Made by a program: the position numbers and the translations under genes
Shown here: positions 35,405 through 48,917 of the stretch, in pieces
Numbering within the stretch: position 1 is the stretch's first letter
Layout: the number at the start of each line of letters is the position of its first letter
Notes under the pieces: generated by a model
The model's input: only the letters and a program-made list of their open reading frames with translations
What the model was told of the DNA's origin: nothing
Database searches by the model: none
Assembly: GCA_029204225.1 (NCBI GenBank)
Contig: CM055099.1
Coordinates: 63,504,142 to 63,568,141 of the forward strand
Direction: 5' to 3'
Source of the DNA: Diphasiastrum complanatum
Lineage: Eukaryota; Streptophyta; Lycopodiopsida; Lycopodiales; Lycopodiaceae
DNA length: 64,000 nt

Positions 35405-36284
35405 GAAAAATCCAGAATATTTGCATATGTGGAAAACCACCATAAACGTGTGAATGATCTTACCAAAATGTGTGAATGATCTTAACAAAGTTCTGTGTTA
35501 GCAGCTAGATCACATGAAGAGTGAAATCCACAATCTGCCTCAAGAATCTAAGACTAAATCACAGTCTAGAATGCTTTAGATCAAAGCTTCATTCATTCCA
35601 CACATGTGGAAAAAATACATAAGCAATAAATGTATGAGAAATAGCTTCATCTTGGGTTAGAGAGAGAAACACAAAACAAGCTTACAAATATGAGATCCAA
35701 TTTTGACATTATGACACTCTCATCCTTGATTATCATCCCTAATGGTGTGGAAACCCACAATACATATATAGAGGGAGCATAAACTCATGGTACTACTAGC
35801 ATTCAATGCATTTCCTACACCTATTCAAGTGTAAACTACCACCGTATTGACACCTAACAGCTTGCATGCAGAAATTGCGCCTAACTTCTACCTACTTTCT
35901 CCAAATGCCAAATTTTGCACTATGAGCCTACAATTCTACTTGCAGTGTCCATTAGAACATTTTCATGCTATGCATGTCTCAATAGAAACTTAGGACACAA
36001 TGGATTTGATATGGCTCGAGTTCCTCCAAGTCCATATTTGACCAATTCTATGTGTAAATCTACATGCATGTCAATCTAGACATTGTGAACATTGTTGCAT
36101 GTCATACGAGACCAACTAGACTTTGTGCATGTCAATGGAAGTTGATCTACCTAACCCAAACTTGACCTATTCTACAAAGATATGTGCTCAATTCACACAC
36201 CTTGAATATGTACAATAAAATTACATGGGTAGAACCCTCCAAAAATAAAAATATGCAAGGTAGATATGTTTTACAATCCTTCAC
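35402..36284 (-). repeat. copia-type LTR of a minus-strand element (F)
   Basis: The segment begins TGTGAAAAAT and ends CCTTCACA, a 6-bp terminal inverted repeat (TGTGAA/TTCACA) as in the copia B and C family. On the minus strand it is preceded by the purine tract TATGGAGGAG, the usual polypurine tract before a 3' LTR. Hence element F runs to the right. It contains 'ccacacatgtgg', a motif also found in the other LTRs. No second copy was found. Confidence 0.6.
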
Positions 36285-37374
<1,090 letters not shown>

Positions 37375-37435
37375 TTGTATATTTCCATTGGATTCAGTGA
37401 CCCATCACTAACAACTAATCATATTATGCAACAAC

Positions 37436-38089
<654 letters not shown>

Positions 38090-38960
38090 CCCCCATGGAT
38101 ATCCCGTAACTATTTTTTGAGCAGGTCTATTAACAAGATACTTCAAAGCACAATGATCTACATGGAATATAAAAGCATATTCAAGCAAATAATGCCGAAA
38201 TTTCTTTACAGTAAAAATCATTCCAAGTGCTTTCCTTTCAGTTGCCGAATAATGTTTTTATGAGGAACTAAGCTGGCGACTAGCATAGTATATTGGATGG
38301 TCTTTCTTCTGTTCGTCCTTCTGGCTCAAACAGACACCAATAGCAAATGTTGACACATCAACATAACTATGAAATAATATTGTTCAGTTAGGCGGTCTTA
38401 GAATTGGAGCATTAATCAGTTTGTACTTAAGTTCTTCGAATGCTTTCTGTTGTTCTGTCGTCCAAGTGTCCCAATCTATGGTAAACGTGGTCTTCGATTG
38501 ATCCTCCTTTCTTACTCCAACTTGATTATAGCCAGAGAAACCATCACAGAACCTATAACATTCTTGTCTAGCAACCTGGTTTAGAATGAAATCCTTGAAA
38601 GGTAATGGATAGTGATATTTCTTGGTAGCAAAATTTAGCTTCTTGAAATCCTGGCAAATTTGAATCTTGCTAGTCTTCTTCTTGGGAACTACAACAATGG
38701 CTACTTAAGACGAGGTAAATAAATCCTGCCTTAAGGTGCTTGTTGAGTTCATCTTTCACCATAAGAGAGTACCTTGGATTGAGACGATATTGTCTTTGTC
38801 AAACATGACATCTTCTTTAAGATCAATGCGGTGCTCACCAAATTTAACAAGAATTCCCTTCAAGTCTTCGAGCGACCATGCAAATACGTCTTGGTACTCT
38901 TTTAGCAATTCAGTGAATTTTGCTAATTTTGTCTCTCCAAGAGTCTTAGAAACATGCACA
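38090..38960 (-). pseudogene. gypsy D RT and RNase H, internally deleted
   Basis: Reading leftward: VFAWSLEDLKGILVKFGEHR (38959-38756), then RT scraps VVPKKKT and FCDGFSGYNQV (about 38690-38530), then WTTEQQKAFEELKYKL (about 38465) and HYSATERKALGMIF with FRHYLLEYAFIFHVDHCALK (38260-38140) of RNase H. The central RT including the YLDD site is missing between 38530 and 38465. The product is dead. Confidence 0.8.
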
Positions 38961-39098
38961 AATTTACCAAGTGCAAGTTCAATTAGCTTAGTTTAATCTG
39001 ATAAAATAATACTTCCGTCATACTAGCCTAGTATGGCCATGAATTTCGAACATAGCTGTCTCCATAGATTTATTCTTGTCGTCAGCCTGGTCTTTATT

Positions 39099-39810
39099 TC
39101 AAAATTCTTGTTTGGATTTGTCAGATCCGTCATCAGTATATTCATCATCTTGGTCAGAATCTTCAGAATTCGTGTCTGCAACTTTTGATTCATTCAAAGC
39201 TTTATCAGCTTCTGCATTGTAGACATCGAATAATTCTTCTTCGTCATCCGATAAATCATTATTCTCATAGCATTTGAAATAATTAAGTTCGACATCTGAT
39301 GTGTTAGAAGAAGTATTAAGGGCATAGGAAGAATCTTCAGATGTAAAATTGGTGTCAGACATAGGAGTTTCGCCTTCATATCTGTCCTGACTCCAAGTAA
39401 TAATTTGTTCTGTTGGCTTTCCACGATTATTAGTCTCGCCAGTCTGAAATCTTAGTTCTCTGGACTTCCAATGTACACTTGCATTAGACTGATAAAACCA
39501 AGGTCATCCAATTAAAATAGAGTAAGAAGACATACCAAGTAGTTTGATAATAATAAAGTTCATCGTAAAAGGCTTGGCTTGAATATAAATAGTCATGTTT
39601 TTTAATTCACCAATATGTTTTTCTTCTTGTCGAATCGGTCAACTTGTTATTTCTCTGCGTTGGTTGATTGTTGGTCAATTCTAAGACATGAGTGTCTTTA
39701 GTTATAATATTAACACTCGAACCTGAATCAATCAGCACATTTTCAATTAAGCATCCAACAATAGTAACATTAATTTTTGGTGCGCCGAGGTCTCCTAGAT
39801 CAATAGACAA
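39099..39810 (-). pseudogene. gypsy D protease and acidic linker
   Basis: The protease is at 39607-39810 with the active-site text VLIDSGSSVNIIT (Asp-Ser-Gly present) in a retropepsin-like setting (KINVTIVGCLIENVLID). Downstream, 39099-39362 encodes a very acidic linker (SDDEEELFDVYNAEADK, DSDQDDEYTDDGSDKS) before the RT linker. The reading between 39360 and 39600 is broken by stops. Confidence 0.75.
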
Positions 39811-40068
39811 TACACCAACGTCTGGAAGAGAAATTCGTTTCTTCTTCTGAGGGACAACGAGACCTTTTAACTATTTTTGGTAGTAAGTGTTGTCAGCCAG
39901 CAATTGTTTGAAAATCATGTTGGGGGTGAAGAGAACCAATATCAGTTACAATGTCATATTCTTTCGTCTTCGCTTTCGAAATAGGCTTGTCAATTGTGGT
40001 GTCAGAAAGTTTGGTCTTCGTGATTTCAACATCTTCTTCCTCAAATGTGACTTTCTTTTCTGCAGCGA

Positions 40069-40835
40069 CTATTTGCAATTTGGCATTAATAATTTCTTTA
40101 GCTTCTGCAGAAATATCCTTTGAAAATAACTTGGCTGCATCACGATCATAATCAGGATCGACTTTAGGATCTTCCTTCGATATAGTTTGTTCAAAGATTT
40201 CTTCTTCATGAAATTTCTCTGTTTCTTTGAAGAAAGGTTTGAGTCAGGTTTTGAGGAGCTTTTGCTTCTCGTGGTAACTTTGAATAACTTCTTAACATCG
40301 CTTGGCCAGGATTGATTAATTGTCTTCGTTGATTTATCTTCAACGACATCAATTCTCTGCACAACAACATCTATCGAAGGTTTTACTTTCGTATCAACAA
40401 CAACAGCATGTGTAGCTACATACTGGTACTTTGGACACAGCTTCTGCAGTTGTGGACAATCAAGATATTTGTGTCCAGGTTCTTTACAGTACGAGCAGAG
40501 AGATATATATCCGATCGGCTTTCGTGGCTGCGGACAGTCAAGCGAAAAATGTCCTGGCTCTCCACAGTTATAGCAATTGCCCAAAACTGGTTTTGGCAAA
40601 TTGATAGACTTTGTTACTGGACCAACAAACTCTAGTGGATTGTGTCTTTTCGGCGTGAACTTTGGTTTGCCTTGTTGAGTTGGTGCTGTCGTACCTTGAA
40701 CATAATTAGTAGTCACATAATCTTGAAATATAAAGAACACTTCCTAAGAAGGATCTTCAACATACTTAACATTCACAGATTTGCAATCTTCTTTTGAATG
40801 TTCAGATGTATTGCACTTCATACACCATAGTCCTG
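40069..40835 (-). pseudogene. gypsy D gag C-terminus with three zinc knuckles
   Basis: Three CX2CX4HX4C knuckles are seen: CMKCNTSEHSKEDC (about 40818-40777), CYNCGEPGHFSLDC (about 40585-40544) and CSYCKEPGHKYLDC (about 40507-40466). The first is separated from the others by a stop near 40742. A basic and Ser-rich tail follows (KVTTRSKSSSKPDSNLSS). The upstream capsid part is missing because copia C inserted at 40836-40840. Confidence 0.85.
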
Positions 40836-40839
40836 AGTG

Positions 40840-40895
40840 TGATAGATTTCAACAAGTTTAGTCATATTTTGGTAAATTGTCAATTGAGGCCAAAA
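40840..40895 (+). repeat. 5' LTR of copia C, left piece
   Basis: The 56 bp from TGATAGATTTCAAC to 'gaggccaaaa' match the reverse complement of the far end of the B-family LTR (45670-45725). They are separated from the rest of the same LTR (from 45731) by the inserted copia B. The duplicated target CAAAA is at 40891-40895 and 45726-45730. Confidence 0.8.
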
Positions 40896-41376
40896 TGTGA
40901 AGGATATCAGATCATTAAGATCCAATCCACTTGAAAGATCTTTGGTTAGAAAGAAAAATACACTACCAATCTCACCAATGTAAAAAAATCAGCATTTACA
41001 CACAAAATGAGATGCAAACACTATTGGAACTTGATCAAACTTGAATGAAATGATAAAGTACTGTTGCTGTCCATACAAAATCAGCAAGCTATTTATTTCA
41101 CACATGTGGATTCAAAACTAGCAAATATAGATCATTCTACACATAAAATTGCATGCAATCACAAGTATAGTGCACCAATGGATAATAGAACCCAAAAGAG
41201 TCATGTATAAGCATGAAATGTGATAGAGAAGAGAGAAGATCACTCTCTCCATGAGTTACATCCTTTTATAGCATGTCCAAATCCTATTTGGCCACTTGGA
41301 TTTCCTTCCAAAATGCTAACCCTACTATTTTTGGGTCTAGATTCAAAGTACCCAACATTCAAATTTGAATCTACTC
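40896..41376 (-). repeat. 3' LTR of copia B, truncated inside
   Basis: It aligns with 45112-45590 (for example 'attgcatgcaatcacaagta'). At 41376 the similarity ends and RT coding sequence follows at once, so the rest of the LTR, the polypurine tract and RNase H were lost in one deletion. Confidence 0.85.
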
Positions 41377-42400
41377 AAGTATAGTTAGCTTTACATGAGA
41401 CTTCATAGGTGTATCACTAGCTTTTGCATCTACCATATGAAATCTTTCTAGAATAGAATTAGCATACTTTTCTTGACAAATGAAAGTAGATTGAGAAGAT
41501 CTAATGACTTCTATTCCCAAAATGTAATGCAAATTACCAAGATCATGCACCTCAAACTCCTTCTTAAGAGCATCCTTGATATCCTCCACATCTTGATTGT
41601 CTCCACCACTCAAGATAATATCATCCACAGATTAGCAAGATGGTAATATCATTTCCAACAAACCTACAATAAAGTGAATGATCATACTCACTCATAACAA
41701 ATCCTAAGTGTTAAACTTAGCATACCAACTCCTTGGTGCTTGCTTAAGGCCATACAAGCTCTTCTGTAGTAGACACACATGATTTGGCTTTGCTGATGAA
41801 ATGTAGCTCTCAGGCTGCTCCATGTACACTTCCTCCTCAATATCACCATTCAAAAATGCATTTGAAATGTCTATTTGCCATATATCCCATCAATAAAATG
41901 TAGCAAGTGAAATGATGACTCGAATGCTTACCATATTTGTCACGGGTGCAAAGGTCTCATCATAGTCAATCCCTTGTTGTTGAGTATATTCTTTTGCCAC
42001 TAACCTTGTCTTGTACCTGTTAATAGATCTATCTTGGTTTGTCTTCACCTTGAAGATCGATTTGCATCCAATAGCTTTCTTGTCCTTAGGAAACCCTCCC
42101 ACATCCATGTTCCATTCTTCATAAGAGCTTGATACTCAAGATCCATTGCTTGGATCCACTCCTCTTCTTTGCTTGCTTGATCTACACTTGTAGGCTCATC
42201 CAAAGAGGTTAGGAAAATAACATAATTTCTAGAAACTACTTGCTTACCCTTTGATCATATGTGAGCCTTGAAGGTACTTGTCTTTCCCTTGATGTTCTCC
42301 TTGGCTTTTGACTTGACGAAGGTCCATCATCATCACCATCCAAAGTAGGATCCTTTTCATCAACATCAAGAATGTTAGATCCATCCACACTACCATCAAT
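41377..42400 (-). pseudogene. copia B reverse transcriptase, fragmented
   Basis: From right to left the minus strand gives a conserved start region, then IGCKSIFKVKTNQDRSINRY and LVAKEYTQQQGIDYDETFAPV (42108-41890), a shifted block with QISNAFLNGDIEEEV-type text, and the active-site end of YVDD as MDDIILSGG with LGNLHYILGIEVIRSSQ (41628-41371). The frame is broken between 41890 and 41630 and the enzyme stops at the 41376 deletion. Confidence 0.85.
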
Positions 42401-43374
42401 CATGCTTGAAGACACTTTTGGAATGTTCCCCTCATCAAAGATGACATCTTTACCAACAATCCAACAAAAATATCTCTTCTTGAAGATGGATCCTCTTTGG
42501 TCCTATCATGAAGAGTAATGTTGACATAACATGTGCATCCAAAGGGTCTTAGAAAGTTGACACTCGGCCTCCTCTTGAATAGCATCTCAAAGAGTGTCTT
42601 TCCATTCAAAATAACACTCGACCATCTATTGCACAAGAAATTGGCACACAACAAAGCTTGATCCCAAAATGGTTTGTCAAGATTAGCACTTAACCTCATA
42701 GCTTTAACACTTTAACACAAAGTCCTATTATTCCTTTCAGCCACTCCATTTTGTTATGGGGTCCTTGATGTTGTATACTCTCTCTTGATCTCATGCTCAT
42801 CACAAAAGGCCTTAAACTTAGTAGATATGTACTCACCACCATTGTCACTCCTTAAGCACTTGATCTTTGTGAAAAATTGATTCTCCCTTGCATTCTTGAA
42901 CTTGATAAAGACATCATACACTGCATCCTTGTTCTTTAGTAGATAGATCCAACACAATCTACTAAAATCATCAATGAATGCTACATAGATCTTAGCTCCA
43001 CTATTGTTAATTGTAGTAAATCTATGAATATGTGAATGTACGAGTTGAAAAGGCTTTGTAGATCTAGACTCTAGATCTAGTATAAGGTAGTCTATGTGAC
43101 TTAGACAAAGCACCAGACTCACAAACATGATTGATGCCACTTAAGGAACTTGAAAGACATCCAATGACTGGAAGTTGAGGTGTCTCATCCTTTTATGCCA
43201 AACCTCTTGAATAGGTATTTGCTCTCTTGTAACACATCCAACTTGGTTAGAAATAACACAAACATCTAGTTTGAACAACTTCCCTTGTCTTTTATCTTTT
43301 CCAATCAAGACATCCTTCCTTTTGATCAAACAAGCATCTCCATCAAACTCCACCTTGAGGCCTTTACTTAGCAT
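42400..43374 (-). pseudogene. copia B pre-integrase and integrase, broken
   Basis: The frame 43141-43374 holds pre-integrase (GKLFKLDVCVIS, EVWHKRMRHLNFQSL; the usual HLN/G pattern is altered). After a stop, 42754-43140 holds the core: VAFIDDFSRLCWIYLL and KCLRSDNGGEYIS, ending at EIKREYTTSRTP. A stop splits it from 42400-42699 (KPFWDQALLCANFLCNR and LRPFGCTCYVNI). The catalytic Asp residues are visible; the third acid falls at the stop region. Confidence 0.85.
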
Positions 43375-44507
43375 TGGCTCACGCTAAGTAAATTCTTGGT
43401 AGTAGATGGAATAAACAAGACATCTTCCAAATGAACATTCCTATTTGTAGAGAGAGAAATAGGAATTGTGTCAATCCCTTTGATTGCACACTCACCATCA
43501 TTGGCTGTGTAGATCACCCTCTTGTCATCTCCATATGCCAACAAAGAAGTGAAGTACTCTTTGTCAGAGGTCATGTGTGAACTTGCTCCACTATCAATCC
43601 ACCAAGGATCTAGATCTCTATCATTAGCAAGCATACATGAAGACATCACAAAAGCATCATCATTTGCATCTTGAACATCCAAACCATCCTCATCAGAGGT
43701 AAGATTACCTTGCTTGTCTCCTTGATCTCTCTTCTTCTTGTAGCACTCACTTGCAAAGTGTTCTTTGATGCCACAATAGAAGCACTTGAGCTTTGATCTA
43801 TCCTTCTTTTTGCCACTTGAAGAAGCATCCACTTGATCTTGCCCTTTAGACCACTTACTTTTGGTTTTGCCCTTGAATTTGCCCTTTGTGAACATAGCAT
43901 CCTCTTGAAGTGTCGATGTAGATCCACCTCTTGCTTGAAGCTTATATTCCTCATTGATCAAGATCTCTTGAAGATCCATCAAACTTGGCAAAGTCTTTTG
44001 AATAGCAATACTTTGAACAATGTTAGCATGAGCATCCAACAAGCCATTAAGAATCACTTGAATAAGCTCTCCTTCCTTAATGCTTTCATCTATGCAAGCT
44101 AACTCATCATTCAATGCTTTTATTCTCAAAACAAAAGTACTTGGACTTTATTCATTCTTCTGCAAACAAGAAAAGATTTGCCTTCTTAGAGTCAATACTC
44201 TAGAAGTAGACTTGGATTCATAAAGCTTCTTCAATGAATTCCAAGCTTTCAAAGATGATGTACACTTACCAACTTCCTTGAGAAGCTCATTGGTAACATT
44301 CATCTTTATCATGTGTAGAGCCTTCTTGGCCCTCTTGTCATACCTCATTTGATCTTGTTGTGTTGATGGTCTCTCTTCCAAAACTGCAACAATATTCAAA
44401 ACATCATTCATTTCAAGAAGTGACTCCATCCTCACTTTCCACAATGGATAGCTACTTGAGGTAAGCCTATCATTGGCTTCCAACATGACTCCAATTGAGG
44501 TTGCCAT
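43368..44507 (-). pseudogene. copia B gag and protease
   Basis: ATG 44507 starts MATSIGVMLEANDRLTSSSY. Gag reads on in one frame through a single stop at 44148-44150 to 43368. Visible are WKVRMESLLEMNDVL, the core around HMIKMNVTNELLKEVG, a basic Ser/Lys linker, the knuckle CFYCGIKEHFASEC, and protease WWIDSGASSHMT with an intact DSG. Protease ends in the sentinel IPSTTKNLLSVSQ. Apart from the one stop this is the best preserved coding stretch in the copia nest. Confidence 0.88.
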
Positions 44508-45099
44508 GTAGCAATGACTTGATCTTCTTTTTCAACCCATTTTAATGCACAAAGCACTCCTTTGAACAACAACAAATGCTTTCAAAAGAAATCACCAAGA
44601 TTTGAAACTATCTCACAAATTCTCTTCTGGCACTTATACTAAGCAAATAAACACATAGAATCATGGATTCTTGATCAACCTATGATCTATCTTCAATCTA
44701 ATGACTTTTGCCACTTCCTAAAATTGAAACACACTCAAATGAAGTCCCTCAACCTCACTATCTAGAGATTCAATCAAAATTAGGGTTTTGTCAAAACTAG
44801 AAAAGATTGACTATTTCAAAATCTACATGCAAATGCTGAAATTTTGATTATGCAATCTAATAGCCACCACTTAGGCTGATCTAATGATCCAGAAATCGGC
44901 CAAATCTAGTATGTGAAATCAAAAATTGAAATTGATCAAGTTTATAGACATATATAGGGTTTTGATTTACAAAAGATCCAATCTACGAAAGCAAAAAAAC
45001 TCGATTTTGGTGTAGAATCCTCTTTAGCATGCTGTAGACTTGATATCTTTACCAAACCATTGATAGATGTGATTTCCTCCTTCATAACCTGAAACACAA

Positions 45100-45111
45100 G
45101 CTCTAATACCA
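45100..45111 (-). other. Primer-binding site of copia B (one mismatch)
   Basis: The reverse complement reads TGGTATTAGAGC, one base from the consensus TGGTATCAGAGC. It directly abuts the LTR at 45112. Confidence 0.85.
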
Positions 45112-45725
45112 TGTGAAGGATTTCAGATTATTATGATCTAATCCACTTGAAAGATGTTTGGTTAGAAAGAGAAATACACATCAATGTAGAAAAATCAGCA
45201 TCTACACACAAAATGAGATCCAAACACCAATAGAACTCGATCAAATTTGAATGAAATGATTATGTACTATTGCTGTCCGTACAAAACCAGCAAGCTACTG
45301 TATTTCACACGTGTGGATTCAAAAATAACAAATATAGATCATTCTACACATAAAATTGCATGCAATCACAAGTATAGTGCACCAATGGATGTATAAGCAT
45401 GAAATGAGATAGAGAAGGGAGAAGATCACTCTCTCTATGAGTTGTATCCTTTTATAGCATGTCCAAAACCAATTTGGCCACTTGGCTTTCCCTCCAAAAT
45501 GCTAACCCTATTATTTTTGGGTCTAGATTCAAAGTATCCAACATTCAAATTTGAATCTACTCAAACTCATCTTCTAACTTTCCCACACTTTCAAAAAGTA
45601 TTTATTCAAATGACATTTAGACTAATAAACTTTGAAAAGTAAATCTCTAAGTCTAAAAACAAAATCGGCCTCAATATGCCAATATGGAAATATAGCAAAT
45701 ATGATCAAACTAGTTGAATCTTTCA
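45112..45725 (-). repeat. 5' LTR of copia B
   Basis: A full LTR of about 614 bp, TGTGAAGG to CTTTCA on the plus strand. It contains the same 'cacacgtgtgg' motif as neighbours and, near 45410-45440, the CT-poor counterpart ('gatagagaagggagaagatc') of the microsatellite in copia C. Confidence 0.85.
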
Positions 45726-45730
45726 CAAAA

Positions 45731-46430
<700 letters not shown>

Positions 46431-46442
46431 TGGTATCAGAGC
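46431..46442 (+). other. Primer-binding site of copia C
   Basis: TGGTATCAGAGC follows the LTR end CCTTCACA at 46430. Confidence 0.88.
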
Positions 46443-48917
46443 TATTGTGTTTCAGGTTATGAAATAATCAACCACATTTATCAGAGATTTGGAGGAGTTA
46501 CCAATGCTAGAGCATGCTAGATTGATGTCTACTCAAAAATCTTCATTTTTGCATATGTAGAATTGACCTTTTGTAGGTCAAAGTTCAATATAGGTTTATA
46601 TACTTGATCAATTCCAATCTCATACTTGGTTTACTAGAATTAGCCTATTTTTGGTGCATTAGGAAGGTCTCATTGGAGGCTACAAGATGCTATATTAACC
46701 AGCAAATCAACAAGATCAAATGAGATATGATAAGAGGGCCAAAATGGCTCTACACATGATCAAGATGAATGTTACCAATGAACTTCTCAAGGAGGAGGCA
46801 AATATTTCAAAGTTTGCAAAAGAAAGAAGATAGTACTCATGCTTTTGTTTTGAGGGTTAAAGCATTCAATGGTGAGTTAGCATGCATTGATGAAAGCATT
46901 AAGGAGGTAGAACTCCTTCAAGTTATACTTAATAACTTGTTGGATGATCATGCTAATCTTGTTCAAAGTTTTGATATTCAAAAGACTTTGCCAAGTATTG
47001 TGGATTTGCAAGAGATCTTGGTGAATGAGGAGTATAGGCTTCAATCAAGAGGAGGTGGATCTACATCAACATCTCAATATGAAGAGGAGGCTGTGTTCAT
47101 CAAAGACAAGTTCAAGGGAAAAGGCAAAGCCAAGTGTTCAGAGGGTAAGATCAAGGTGAGACTTACTCTTTTGTCAAGAAGAAAGATAAGTCAAAGTTAA
47201 AATGCTTCTATTGTGGAATCAAAGGGCATTTTGCTAATGAATCTTTGAAGAAGAAAAGAGATGAAGGTAGCAAGCAAATCAACTTTACTACTAATGATGA
47301 GGATCTAGGTGGTAGTGATTCTCTTTTGATGTGTTCTTCAAGTCCAATATCAAGTGAAAGTGACAAAGATTCATGGTGGATTGATAGTGGAGCTAGTTCA
47401 CACACGACTAGTCACAATGAGTTCTTTACTTCTTTGGTCACTTATGATGGAGCCAAGAAAGTGATACACATGGCCAATGGTGGTTGAAGGTATTGGTTCA
47501 ATTCCTATTTGTCTTTCTACTAATAGGAAAGCAAGACTTGATGGTGCTCTTTACATTTCTTCTCTTTCAAAGAATTTGCTAAGTGTTGGTCAAATGATAG
47601 AGAAAGGATACATGGTAAAGTTTGGTGGTGATGCTTGTTTCATTACAAAGAAAAAATCTTGGTTGCTAGGGGCAATAGACAAGGTAGACTTTTCAAGTTT
47701 GATGTTTTTGTTATGGCTAACAAAAAGGATGGAATGGAAAGGAGATTGGTCTCAACTTTTCAAAGTTACCTTTTAGCATCAATAAGATTGGTGGATCTTA
47801 TGCAAAGTCTAACAAGCTTCCTTATGCTAGATCTAGGTCAAGATCTAATATGCTTCTTGGAGATGTTCATCTTTGTGCTAACTTGGCTAGTCTTGAGGAT
47901 AATGATGGTGTTTCAATGGTTTTTCATGGCAAGTGCAACAAGCATGCAAAAGGTAAGAAAAGAGCTAACTTCATCAATGGAGGTGGAGGTTCTTCCTTGG
48001 AGAAGATTGTTTTTCATTTAATTTTCAAGACCCCTTTTCTTGAGTCAATTTTTACATGTTTTCATTAGTTATTTTCAAATTTCTTTGATCATATGGAAAA
48101 AGATGTTGCTAGGTGCATTTATGAAGGAGGTGGTTCTTCTATATTACTTTGCTATGATTCCAATAAAGTTAACTTTCCAGCAAGTGGAGTCACATGTCTT
48201 CATAAAGAGATTAGATTAAATGGTTCTATCAAGAGACTTGGTGAGGGAGATAGTCACAAGTCAAGAAGAAGAGAAGTATGTGAAGAGTTCAAAGTAGGAT
48301 GTACTTTGAATGATCTCATTGTGAATGATAGTGAGGAAGAATCATTATCATATGAGTCATTACCTAAATCATTGAGTAGAAGTTCTTGTTTGAAAAAAGA
48401 GAGTACTTCAATCATCCTTATGTTGAGGGTACTAATGATTTTTTTCATGGCTTCTAATGTCTTTGAGATTTCTACTTCTTATGATGCAATCATTAAGAGG
48501 GAGTCTTATGAAGGAAAGTTTGGAATCTATCTTTTGATTTATGATGATGACATTGTTTTCACTAACCTTTGTGGAAGATCGAGATCAAGCATTGATGAGA
48601 TCTTGTTGGATCTAGATCATATGTTTGAGAGAGAGTATTTCTAGAGGTTCGGGTATGAAGATATTCATATCTTTGATATCTTTGATGATCAAGAGAAAGG
48701 TAAGCAAGTGGAAGTGACTCACTTTGCTTTACTCACATGTTTTGTAGAATTTTCTTGTGTAGATGATGCTATGCAAGTGGATAATGGTTCTCATGATTTT
48801 CATGTTGGAAAATCAACTAATGGATTTGAAAAACAATGTTTGTTCAATGACTTTTATGGTCAAGAGGAAGATCAAGAGGTTGGTCTCAAAGGGATGATAA
48901 ACTTGTCTTTATTATAG
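46443..48917 (+). pseudogene. copia C gag, protease and degenerate 3' coding DNA
   Basis: Gag starts poorly (a frame at 46769 lacks the N-terminus) and has LACIDESIKEVELLQVILN and LPSIVDLQEILVNEEYRL, clearly of the B family. The knuckle at about 47202-47243 reads CFYCGIKGHFANES, its last Cys changed to Ser. Protease at 47385-47430 has WWIDSGASSHTTS. Pre-integrase follows (ISSLSKNLLSVGQ) to about 47780. Beyond that, 47850-48917 does not match integrase or RT well, except LLIYDDDIVFT (48532-48564), which looks like an RT active site with YDDD in place of YVDD. The 3' LTR was not found. Confidence 0.75.

Larger units (their letters stand above)
38090..40835 (-). mobile_element. Ty3/gypsy element D fragment, interrupted at its gag
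   Basis: Minus-strand gypsy DNA runs from gag zinc knuckles at the right to RNase H at the left. It is cut at 40835 inside the gag by the LTR of copia C (starts 40840). LTRs, integrase and the gag core are not seen here. It is related to, but not the same as, the element at 26536-34173 (shared linker FAW...DLKGI). Confidence 0.8.
40896..45725 (-). mobile_element. Ty1/copia element B, nested in the LTR of copia C
   Basis: A minus-strand copia element of 4.8 kb: 3' LTR 40896-41376 (inner part deleted), RT and integrase pieces, protease, gag from 44507, primer site 45100-45111, 5' LTR 45112-45725. The outer ends are TGTGAAGG and CTTTCA, and the flanks carry the 5-bp duplication CAAAA (40891-40895 and 45726-45730). 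RNase H and the RT end are deleted at 41376. Several stops and shifts occur, fewer than in most neighbours. Confidence 0.88.
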
